Shown: one piece after another, positions 1-13,338 of the stretch | How the letters are laid out: every line of letters starts with the position of its first letter | How positions within the stretch are numbered: the first letter of the stretch is position 1 | DNA from: Vitis vinifera | Taxonomy: Eukaryota; Streptophyta; Magnoliopsida; Vitales; Vitaceae | Assembly (NCBI RefSeq): GCF_030704535.1 | Contig: NC_081815.1 | Span: 4,040,501-4,104,500, forward strand | DNA: 64,000 nucleotides | Direction of reading: 5' to 3' | The notes under the pieces: generated by a model | Told to the model about the DNA's origin: nothing | What the model saw: the letters and a program-made list of their open reading frames with translations, nothing else | Databases searched by the model: none | Program-made: the position numbers and the translations under genes

Positions 1-2749
<2,749 letters not shown>

Positions 2750-2758
2750 TATTTAAAG
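2750..2758. repeat. Target-site duplication, left copy
   Basis: TATTTAAAG, identical to the copy at 6179-6187. It flanks the Mutator-like element. Confidence 0.8.
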
Positions 2759-5700
2759 GGGAGAATTGTGCTTTGGGCCCAGCTGGCCCCAAAAATTAAT
2801 AAAAGATCCTTCAAACACCTATAATTGATTGTAAGGATATAAGGTTGGAATAGACAAAAATACCCCTTTTTACTTACACCCATCATTTTGTCTTTATACC
2901 ACCACTCTTTACATGCCCCATCCATAAAATTCTCCTTTATTTAATCATTTTTTTATTTTTTATTATTTTTTAAACTCCTTTAAAAATAATTGAAAAAATC
3001 AACATTATTTTCTATTTTTAAATTATAAATAAATAAAAATTATATTAATGATTCAAAAATTATTTTGGAACATACTTTTGAAAAAAATATTAATTTAAAT
3101 GAATAAAAAATATTTTTTACATTTTACAAGTAAATAATTTAATGATTAAAACACTATTTAAAATAAATATATTTACTATTTTTTTTCTTTTATACTAAAA
3201 AGTATTTTAAAGTTTATTTTTTTTATTATTATAAAATAAAAAGTTTAAAGTTTTTTTTTTAATCTTTTTCTTTCCATAGTTTAATAATTTTTTGAACATA
3301 GACTTTTGTAATAAGTTATATGAATGTTCCAAATTTGTTTATTAAGGAATTTTTTTAATGATTTGAATTAATTGAAAATTTATTGAAATGAGAAAAAAGA
3401 AAAAGAGAGAAAGAGGATAGATGAAGAGTTTTTATTTTAAATATCCAATTAAAATGTTTTCGTATTTAAAAATGAATTATATCAATACATAGTATAGTAG
3501 AGATTGATTTTTTTCTCATACAAAAGGGTTAAATGATATGTTTACTCATTTTAAATAAAAACAAGTAGTTAAAAATTATATAGATTATGTTTGAGATTGG
3601 TTTTAAAATATTTTTTCTAGTTTTTATTATTTTTTATTTTTTAAAATTATTTTTATTTTCTATATTGTCTCTTTTTGAAAATACATTTAATTAAAAAAAT
3701 GAAAAATATTTTTAAAAATGAAAATTGAAGACCTTGTTTAATACTAAGATAATAAAAAGAATTAAATTTCATTTGTTAATTATTCTTTTTTATTTTTAAA
3801 ATATAATATGTTCACAATTAAATAAAGGAATTGGTCAATTTTATATTTTTTTTCACAAAAATGTAATATGTTCATAAAAAAATTGGATTGAAGTTTTTCA
3901 TCATTTTTTTAATCAAACTACTAGAATCATGTTTAATACAAATATAGACATATATGCACTACGGGAATATGAAATTTGTGTCACTATATAAGAGTATTTA
4001 CTAACTGTATAAGGGAAATGTACTAAGTGTACAAGCAGTGTATAAGATTACCATTTATAAAATATTTCAATCTATTTTGAACCACTCCTTTATTTTCCTT
4101 GTCATCCACAAATTGCATATTCATGTCATGCACTTTATTTAACTCCCATATGGAAATTCCGATACTTTCCCCAATAATGATGTTTGGGAAAAAAAAAAAA
4201 ACTAACCCTAATTCATCCATCCTTTTATTAGTTAAACCATTAGAAATATGGTTAACATACCTACATGGACATATTACTTAGGATAGATATATTGTACAAT
4301 GGTATTACACTAATTGTACAAGGGAAATGTACTAAGTGTACAAGGAAAATGTACTAAGTGTACAAGGGTGTACAAGACTACCATCTATAAAAAAATTTAA
4401 TCGATTTTGAATCACTTTTTCATTTTCCTTGTCACCCATAGATTGCATACCTATGTCATGCAATTTATTTAACTTTCACATGGAAATTTCGATACTTTTC
4501 TTAGTAATAATGTTTGGGGAAAAAAAATTTAATCCTAATTCATCCACCATTTTGTTAGCCAAACCATTAGAAATAAGATTAATATACCTACATGGACACA
4601 CAACTTAAGAGGGATATATTGCACCATTGTACAATGACATTACACTAACTGTACAAGGGAAATGTACTAAATGTACAAGGGAAATATACTAAGTGTACAA
4701 GGGTGTACAAGGTTACCATTTGTGAAAGATTTTAGTTAATTTTGAATCATTTCTTTATTTTCTTTGTTACCCATAAATTATTTATGAAATTTGCACTATT
4801 ATATAAGGGTGTTACACTAACTATAAAAGAGTATTCCAAAATTAAAGTGTTTATTACAAGTAAACCGAATAAAATATATATTTTTACTATTTTACCTTTA
4901 TAAACATAATGTTAGTAGATATTAAAAAAATCGTATTTAAATAGAATTAAAAAGGATAAAAAATTATCTTTGTAACATTTGTAATTTTTTTTATAAAAAA
5001 TCATTAATTTAAATTATCAAGTTAATTTAAAATAATTTTTTTGTTGTAATTATAGTTTTGAAGATTCTACGATTTTTATATTATTACTTTTAATTTATTT
5101 TCTTTGATTTTTTATTTTAAATTTCATCTAAACTTGTTTTTTCTTACATTTATATGTTTTCTATTATATCCTTATTTAAAGTGATTTTCATCTAATTTAT
5201 GTTCCATTATATTCTCTTTTCAATTTTAATGTGTTGTTATGCCTCTTTACATAACAAAAGATTTTGTTATTTTTCATCTACAAAACTTTATACAAAAGAT
5301 ATCATGTACGAGGAAAAAAAATATAAAAAAAAAAAAGAAAATTATGATATAATTTACATACACATCTCTTAATAAGATACATTTGCTTAACTTAATGACA
5401 TCATGCTTTAATAATTTAAACCATGTCAAGTCCACATCTATTTTAGATTTAAAAGGGCATTTGAATATTTTTCAAATTATTAAGTTATAATACATTATTC
5501 AATTAAAAATTAATTATTACCATTAGTTAAAAAATGATCATGTTACAAAATAATATATTAAGATAATATCAATGTATTGTCCAAAAAATAGAGAAAATAT
5601 TCAAATAATTGTCTACAACCTTAAAGATATTTATATATATATTGGATAAAAAAGAATAATAATATTTTTTAAGGTGTTTAAAAAATATTTATTATATATT

Positions 5701-6178
5701 TTTTTAAGTTTAAAAAAATTATGAGGTATTTAAAAAATATTTATTATATATTTTGTAAGTTTAAAAAAAATTATGAGATATTTAAAAAATATTTACTTTA
5801 AAAATATAGTAATAATCATTTTCAACCATTGATTTCCAATATTTAATTTATTAGGCATGGTTTTTGGGAGAAAAATAATTGATGGAAATAGTAACACTTT
5901 TCTATAAAAGAATTAATTTACATGTCCCACCAATTAATATGTGAGAGAAAAAGACAAGGTGAATGATGAAAGAAAGAGGGAAAAAAAGAATGAAAGAGAG
6001 TAGGAAATTAGTTGTTTTCTTTTTCTTTTTGACAATAAAGGGTATTTTCGAAAAATTGAATGTTTTATATCCTTCTTTTCAATTTATAAACATTCTTTAG
6101 GTGTTGGGCTTAAATATGGAACTTATGAGAATCTTTTATTAATTTTTGGGCCCAATTGGGCCAAAACACAATTCTCCC
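2759..6178. mobile_element. Non-autonomous Mutator-like DNA transposon (MULE), 3.42 kb
   Basis: The two ends are inverted copies of each other. The left end starts GGGAGAATTGTG and the right end finishes with its exact reverse complement. About 50 bp match closely, and weaker similarity continues inward to about 120 bp (shared AAGGATATAA and AAATACCC blocks). The element is flanked on both sides by the same 9 bases, TATTTAAAG, at 2750-2758 and 6179-6187. A 9-bp target duplication with long inverted ends is the hallmark of the Mutator superfamily; hAT elements make 8 bp. No transposase or captured gene is visible inside, so it would depend on an enzyme from elsewhere. The interior is AT-rich and contains a 330-bp tandem repeat at 4010-4800. 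The perfect duplication suggests a fairly recent insertion, although the ends have begun to diverge from each other. Confidence 0.82.
4010..4800. repeat. 330-bp tandem repeat, about 2.3 copies, inside the MULE
   Basis: A block running from a GTGTAYAAGRYTACC segment recurs at 4038, 4368 and 4703, giving periods of 330 and 335 bp. Each unit starts with short copies of AAATGTACTAAGTGTACAAG, itself built on GTAC-containing near-palindromes, and continues through an ATTTTCCTTGTCA block and a GGAAATTYCGATACTTT block. The third copy is partial. Copies differ by scattered substitutions, so the array is not brand new. Confidence 0.85.
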
Positions 6179-6187
6179 TATTTAAAG
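6179..6187. repeat. Target-site duplication, right copy
   Basis: TATTTAAAG, identical to the copy at 2750-2758. Confidence 0.8.
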
Positions 6188-9152
6188 ATGAGTCAGAACT
6201 ACAGGGTGGGAAATGGTAGAAATTTTTGGTGAGACCGAAATCATTGGTGAATGATTCATAGCAAGTTGACAAGATGAACGTACGGGAAGCTATTAGACAG
6301 CGGCAGGCTAGGGGCAGCCGGGCAGGAGACAAATGGAAATTAATCCAATGAGTTGTAGAAATTGTCATCCATTTCTGGAATCCGGACTTGTCATCTGGGT
6401 TAACCCAGTTGAAGCATAGGGAAGTTGTAGGTGTGTGCCCACTTTGATTTTCATGGGGTCCAGCATCTTCAAAGTGTTTGAAAGTGCTTGTCCTCTCTCC
6501 AAGGGTCTAAAATATTCTCATTCGGCATGTGGGTCTGTGCTCACATTTCTTCTTTTTGTATGGGATGTATACTTGATTAGTGGCGCAATGGTTTCTCATC
6601 CACAGTCCAGGAGAGCAGCATCTTTCTATGCAACCTAGCTAGGTCGACCCACGACACCCCTTAGACCTATTAGCAAAAAATTAACCTTAAAAGGTGTGTT
6701 TTGTTTTACTTAAGAGTACCTTGATCATGGAAAAGGATATGATTTACATGTTCACTTTATGTAACATGAGACCTGCCGACATCAAAATCATAGACATAAT
6801 TGTGTTTCTATGTGTCATTCAACACCTTCTTCATGTAATCAATTCTTGGAAATTTTCAGAATAATATTTGGAAAAGAAAAAAAAAAAGCATGGAGATTTT
6901 CTTTCATATGTGAATATGTATATATAGAAGCCAAAAAATGAATGGTCCAAAAGGCTGAATGAGAGCTAGAAGTAGCAAAAATGGCCTAATTTAAAGGACT
7001 ATTTGGAATTTTGGATTGACCCGTATAAGAATTTCAGTAACATGGCAGATTCCAAATTTTCTTCCCCATTCTCCATATAAATTCTCCTCCTCCAACAACT
7101 AGCAGAATCGGACATTTTTGCATTCCAGGCTATGGTCCAGATCCATCAAGTCTTGATAATTTTATCATTATTCAAAGCTATAAAGAGATTAATCTAATGA
7201 GATGATGGGTGCCTTCCGCCCACCAGCAATTTTAAAATGGGTGCTTGAAAACACAATTTCAACTATCCCTACTTTTTGGCCGTTTAGGGACGAATCTTGG
7301 TTAATGAAGCAATGGCTAACGGCCACTGGTAGCCTCTGATCATGGTCACAAGACTCACAACTGTTGAATTTACTAATTAATAAGCTAAAACACTGAACCT
7401 TGACCCTATTGAAAAACCACAGTGACTAAAATTTGACTATACTCTCCAGATTATTTGATCACATAATCAAGTCATAGAGTATGGTCGCTCCCAAAGGGAT
7501 CATTTTGTGTTTGGTGGTGATCTGTCACATGTTGGCACAGGCCACCCAGCTCCATGCTAGTTTTAAACTCTCTGTAAAGGGCAGTCAGCCAGGGCTAGGG
7601 CTAGGATTAGGACCACGATCAGACTGACAGCTTTCTTCATTAATTGAAACCCATATAGTATCCATTGGAGTTAATGATCAGAAGAAATGGGCAATATAAT
7701 CCCTACCTAAGATATTGTCTTTAAACTCCCCTGGACCTGAGTCCTTTTCAGGGCAGGCATGAGGCATCTCTGCGTTGGACCGGGGACTCTTCTCGGCAAT
7801 AACCCAGGAAAAGGAAAGCCATCCCCAACTGTGTGTAAATGGGTGGGGGCTAGGCCTACCTACAAAGAGACAACATCTTAGGAGGAAATTTCAATTTTTG
7901 CTACCCAATTATTCATTCAAAACAGTCAATTGTGGGCTAATTCAGTTCATTTCTTGAAAGCGCCAAACACAGACAAAATTGAAAAAGAATTGTCTTCCCT
8001 TTCCGGGTCGCACTGTCTAAAGTTTTAGCATGTGAGATGTGGTCACAATTTTTTGGACCACTCTGTTCCATGGACAAGCTCATCATACTCTTATCGACTG
8101 ACCCCATGCATGTACCCAAAAAACTATTAATGTTCCTCACCAACTCAATCAAACCCACTTGCTTGTGACCTCCAAAAAAACAAAAACAGTAACTTAATAT
8201 ATGGTAAAATGCAATTATACTGCACCCAGCCCGTAAAACGCGTAGAATCTTGGCGTCGGCATGCATGCACGATACCATAGACTTAAAGGTGACATTAAGG
8301 GGCTCGGCGGTCACAATCTCTTGATCTTGTCTGCCCTTATTGTCTCATCATCCATCCCTGCCTCTCCACGTGCCTTCGTGCAAATGGCCATTGTGCTAGG
8401 CCCATGAGACAACTCCAATTTTGTTATATGGGTGAGATGACCCAGATGACTCAGATCTAAGAAATCATAATAAGGGTTAGAAACTTAGAATGAACAAATG
8501 GCAAAGATTTATGGAAGCTAACCCTATGATGATAATAGAACTTTTGACATGTATTGCTTTACCCACAAGTCACAACCACCTTTTCAAAACTAGGGGCTCC
8601 CTGGATATGTGGTGCTCAGGAAATGGCTTCCCTTCCCCGCCTTGGAATTGGGATCGCCGCCCACTTCGACTTTGATATGACTTATCTGACTTGTGCATCA
8701 ATGTTCCTTGTTGAATGTGTTAATTAGAGGGTTAAAATTGTGGGTTGGAATTTATAGTAATTGCCACATCTTCAATCCACGAAAATTCTAACCCAAAGTC
8801 AATTCTATCTTATTCAAATCTTGTCTGTGGAACCCGGACATTGGGCATAAATTGGGTCAGTTAAAATCCACTCAATTGTAAACCCAATTACAATACACAC
8901 GACTGCAGTGGTCAAAAAGTACTCTGTAGAAAATTTTCCTCATGGAAATTGACAAGGAAGATGGATTTGTATGATTTGCTATCTTGCTCCATCGGATTTG
9001 CATTAAAAATGAAAAAATTGAGATGCTGTATCATATTCTAAACTTATCCCTAAAACTTGAACTTTCACTTTGTCCATACATAAATGGAGGATTTTCGGGT
9101 AAAAGACAAAACCCAGTTTAAATAAATTGGGCTAAATCATTCTCTTACGGAT

Positions 9153-9269
9153 GGATCAAAGGTCACGTAAGCCTAAGTTTTCTTTATCATTTTCTACATT
9201 GAAATAGAAGGATCAAAGGTCACGTAAGCCTATACTCTTTTTTTTTTTTAATCATATTCTACATTGAAA
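9153..9269. repeat. 57-bp tandem duplication
   Basis: GGATCAAAGGTCACGTAAGC occurs at 9153 and again at 9210. Each copy is followed by a T-rich stretch and then TTCTACATTGAAA. The second copy has a longer T run. Confidence 0.85.
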
Positions 9270-10441
9270 AGTGGGTACCTGGAACCCCTTTTTCCCTTTT
9301 TTTCTTTGCAAGGATAAGGATAGGAGGCTTTAAGGGCTGAACTTGCACTATAGCTGGTTTATAAATTTGAAGGCAAAGTATTGGGCCAACCAAACTGCAG
9401 TAGGCCCGGTCTAAACTGGATTAAGAATGAAAAGGATTAAAGGTCCCGGCTGTAAAACAAAGAACAAGGTAATCCAATATTTGGGCCAATGTTTTTGGGG
9501 TTGTTTGGGCTCCAGCCTTGGGCTGTCTCCATCGCACATGAGCCACACATGGAAAAGGGTTGTGAAAAGGAGGTGGTCTAATGGAAGAGAATGTCCATTC
9601 CCAAGATGATTTAAAGGACGGTGAGTGGAAGGCCCATGAAGAGAATGAGTTGAAAATTCAAACAGAGTTGTCATTCCCATAATGATGGACGATAGTGATT
9701 CAGTGTCGTTATGTGATTCTCTAGAATTTCTCGACGCCAAACTGTCTTCAACTCTCACATTCTCCACGTCTTTCTTGTAAATATCTTCTTCAGTTTCTTG
9801 TCTACCAAATTTACCCTTTTCCTCTATCAACTACAATGTGGCTATCCTAAAGGAAAGAGAGGTTTCAAACGGAGCTAACTGATAGGTTTTATTGAAATAT
9901 TACTAATGTTTAAGTATTTTTATTTAATATAAAATAAAAATTGCCCAGGCCTTGTGCACATGGAAATTTTTGAAAATTGTACATACATTTTATTATTATT
10001 GCTAGGTTACACGTGAAGTTTTAAATTGCAAGATTTTTCTTCCTTATACTAATTTAGAGAAATGTCTCACCTTAGTTTAAAAAAATAAATTATTAAAAAT
10101 AAATAAATAAATAAAACAACACAAACCAGGCACGTATCTTGGTAACTAGGCCCATCCCAAGATCCAGCCCAACAGTTCAGTGGAAACGAGGCTGGCGGCC
10201 CAATAATGTTGTCAGTGTCAAACGGAAACCCAGGAGCACGTTTTTACTTTTTTCCATATTCAAACAGGTTTCCTGTTCAAACTCACCTACGGCATGAGTT
10301 GTCCATACCCAGGATGATAATGACACGTGTCGTTATGCGACTCTCTAGAGACTTTATAAAAACGTGCAGCCCCCACCGTCAACCGGAAACTCCTATGAAC
10401 TTTCAATCTTCCTAATTGCCATGCAAATATCTTCAAATAGG

Positions 10442-10442
<1 letters not shown>

Positions 10443-10478
<36 letters not shown>
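10443..10478. repeat. (TA)n microsatellite
   Basis: About 17 TA dinucleotides without interruption. Confidence 0.9.
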
Positions 10479-10479
<1 letters not shown>

Positions 10480-11759
10480 TTTTTAAATGATATGATATTC
10501 TTAATATTATATTCAATGATGTAAAAAAAATAAAAATAAAACGAAAAATATATTGTATTTTAATATTTAATATTTGTTTAAGTAAGATAAATATATATTA
10601 CAATATTTTTTAAATAATGTAAAAATCATATTGCATTAAATATAGAAATTATTATTATTATTATATTAATAAATATGTTAGTATTATTTTACGATATATT
10701 TCATACAATTTAAATTTTTTTTCTGAAAAATATAAATTTTTTAATCAAAATTATTTGTTTTATAAAATGGCTAATATAGAAATTTGAAAAATAAAATTGA
10801 TGAGAAGTAGAAATTTGAAAAAAAATAAAAAAAGACAATATTTAGTTGAAGATGAAAAAAAATGTCAATGCATTTGTATTATTTAAATTATTTTTTAAAG
10901 AATCACATCATTTTCCTCGACGGGTTTAGGACAAGTCGCTCTCATCCCAACTATTTATTCAAAATAATTTTCATTCCAATCTCATTTAAAAAATTAAACG
11001 GGATGGGATGGGTATGAGAAATTACTTTTAAAATTTTTTAATTACATTAAAATAAATATATTTTATAAATAATTAAATTTATATATAATCGAGGCAGGAC
11101 AAGGTGGAACAAGGTAATACTTGAATCCGATCCGAGTTTTAAAAAAAAATTTTAACCTGTTTCAAACGCATTTAGTTAAAATTGAAACTCGTTCCATTAC
11201 TCATTGTCATCGCTACCTACAACCAATCAAAAGATTCAAAACCAAATTTTTTTCCTTTTTGTTTTTTGTTGACCAAAAAGGAAAAGGATGGAAGATGAAG
11301 AAAAAGTGATTTACTCAAATACCGAAAAAACAAGGAAAATAAAGATGGATAAGAAAGGATAAATTCACAAGCTAGGGCCCCCGGGCCTGTTAGCCATGTG
11401 AATAGGGCATTAGTCCTTGGACAAGGGTACCCCAAAAATGGAAAGGTGCTTCCTGAGTTTGGCTTATCCATCATTTCTATTAAAATTTGCCTTCTAAATA
11501 AGATAGATACCAAATTATTTAAAAGAGGGGACATTCATATGAAATGACATTTCTAGGATTTTGAGGCTTTGAGAAGAAGCAACGAATTTTGGGCTTCTGC
11601 AGTCTCTAGAATGTACCAATCAGGGCATTTTCCATTTTTGACCCGTAAACAGAACATAAAAAAGGGGAGTGCATTGTCATTCCACTTGTGATGACCGGAG
11701 AACCCCGTAAAAAGTCCGAAAAAGCAACTAGATGGCCCACAGTGCGTCCGTGTGACCGA

Positions 11760-11765
11760 CACGTG
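11760..11765. promoter_or_regulatory. G-box / ABRE-type CACGTG
   Basis: A CACGTG core in the context GACACGTGTAG lies about 123 bp upstream of the start codon at 11888. Such cores bind plant bZIP and bHLH factors and often give abscisic acid or light responses. A TATA-like CATAAAAATAG follows at about 11799. Function is inferred from motif and position only. Confidence 0.45.
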
Positions 11766-11887
11766 TAGAATCTTATCCGCTTCCCCTTCCATACCCCCAT
11801 AAAAATAGTAAACCCAAGCCGTTAATCATGCCAAACTCCACTTTCCCCTCTCTGCTTCTATTTTTATCTCGTCGCTCGTGACAAACC

Positions 11888-12253
11888 ATGTCGATGGCCA
11901 CCGATCTCATCTCCTTCCGGCCCATCGGAATCCGGGCCTGTGCCGCCTCCTGCGATTCTCATCGCCGATCCACCTCCTCCAACTGGTGGACTCCTCTCTT
12001 CGGCTGGTCCCCCGATCCCGACTACATTGACCCCGAAACCAAGACGCCGAATCCTGTCGCGCAGAGCAGATCCGAGCAGGATCTTGAAACGAAAACCTCC
12101 AGATCCCGGTACGCTCCTGGCTGCTTCACGGAGGAGAAGGCCAAACAGCTCCGGCTGGTGACCACCAGTACTTCGTCATTTCACGATGCGATGTACCACT
12201 CCGCAATTGCCTCCCGCCTCGCTTCTGATTTCAAGAAACGCTCCGATCTATGA
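11888..12253 (+). CDS. Conserved plant protein of unknown function, 121 aa, single exon
   Basis: An uninterrupted 121-residue frame, much richer in GC than its surroundings, as expected for real coding DNA. The start MSMATD lies about 80 bp after a TATA-like box and a CACGTG element, and an AATAAA signal follows at 12376. The protein has no membrane segment or signal peptide. The middle (residues 30-75) is Ser/Pro/Glu-rich and probably disordered and carries a Trp-Trp motif (NWWTPLFGW). The C-terminal third holds the best conserved-looking block: GCFTEEKAKQLR followed by FHDAMYHSAIASRLAS (about residues 80-115). I recall this block from a plant-specific family of small proteins with no established role, but I cannot name a characterised member. 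I am sure it is a gene; its function is unknown. Confidence 0.85.
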   Translation: MSMATDLISFRPIGIRACAASCDSHRRSTSSNWWTPLFGWSPDPDYIDPETKTPNPVAQSRSEQDLETKTSRSRYAPGCFTEEKAKQLRLVTTSTSSFHDAMYHSAIASRLASDFKKRSDL

Positions 12254-12375
12254 GTTCGGTTGCCGGCGAGTAAAGAATAATTGTAGGTCAACGTGTTCTC
12301 GATCTTGAAGACGGTGGTGTATGTTTTAGTGGAGTTAGGAATGATTAAGAATGTAATTAATATTATAATAATGTA

Positions 12376-12381
12376 AATAAA
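12376..12381 (+). terminator. Polyadenylation signal AATAAA
   Basis: AATAAA 123 bp after the stop codon at 12253, inside an AT-rich stretch. It fits a near-upstream poly(A) element for the 121-residue protein gene. Confidence 0.4.
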
Positions 12382-13177
12382 TACTATTAAAAGCAATTGG
12401 AATAATTATTATACTTGCCATTATTGAATCTGATGTGTCTGATGAGATGCTTCTTTTGACAGCCTGCCTCATTTAGTGATCGTTGTGATTTTGCATCTCC
12501 CGTATGGACGGGCGAGATACACTGAAACCTCAAATCTTGAGGTTAGTCAATGCCAAGTCTACCATTTTGACGGTGAGGATGTTGGGCTTGGAGTATGATC
12601 CATTGAGGCTAATGCAATAAATCAAAACCCACCGCACGCATGCCCCAATATTATTGAGGTATATTTGGATCTCAATGGAATCCTACTCAATTTAAATTCC
12701 CAAACGACATTGAGTGGCATCTGAAGGGAATATGCTTTTGAAATATTGGTCTAGGTTTTTGGTTTTTCCAAATATCCTTCCTTTTGTATTTACCTGCCTT
12801 TATTGGAGAAATTCTTTTTACACAGCAGACAAGGAACTTCTTCTGAAGTCTTCCCTTTGCAATGTTTTCTTTGGAGGAAACGAAAAAGGAAAAAACAAAC
12901 CAGGAAATATGGGCGATTTGCTGCAATATCACTTAGTACGCATGAATGCGACTTTAAAATCTCCTCTTGCTTGAGGCTGGTTTAGATTAACATATAATGA
13001 CCGTATTTCTACCGTAGAATTTTCCCAGAATAGATTTGTTGCCGGCCTGAAAATGTGGGATGCTGTAGTTTGTCTAGGACATCATCCAGGGACTGAATGA
13101 TGGGAAAAACCATCGTGAGATCCTCCCACTGAATACGAGTGGAGATATTCCTATATTATTCCCTTTTGAGGAAGGGT
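12382..13177. other. Intergenic region, nothing recognised
   Basis: Mixed composition. Short frames at 12714-12974 and 12687-12932 overlap on opposite strands and match nothing I know. Confidence 0.5.
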
Positions 13178-13182
13178 ATGGA

Positions 13183-13338
13183 TATTAGAATTGATAAAAT
13201 GGGTATTTCATATTAATGAGAAAACAGAGTTTACAACTTAAATAACCCTCTCCGTATCTAACTACTTCTAACAATGTGTAACTAACAGAACCAGATAACA
13301 ATAACCCCTGTGTAACTAACAGAACTTATCTCTTCACA
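13183..13338 (-). repeat. 3' LTR of the copia element (156 bp)
   Basis: Its plus-strand left edge is TATTAGAATTGATAAAATGG and its right edge ends TCTCTTCACA. It is shorter than the 5' LTR because it lacks the internal duplication. Several substitutions separate the pair, so the insertion is not recent. Confidence 0.88.

Larger units (their letters stand above)
6188..11700. other. Intergenic region, no supported gene
   Basis: Base composition is more mixed here than in the first 6 kb. Open frames at 7937-8314 and 9411-9830 (both minus) reach 125 and 139 residues but show no recognisable domain, and their composition looks like chance reading. Contents I can name are a 57-bp tandem duplication (9153-9269), a pair of diverged similar segments near 9.65 and 10.3 kb, and a TA microsatellite at 10443-10478. 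Confidence 0.55.

Noticed and set aside
7937..8314. A 125-residue minus-strand frame
   Set aside because: No family recognised, and no compositional change at its edges.
9411..9830. A 139-residue minus-strand frame
   Set aside because: No recognisable domain, no plausible promoter or poly(A) context, and an overlapping frame on the other strand. Length alone is not enough in this much sequence.
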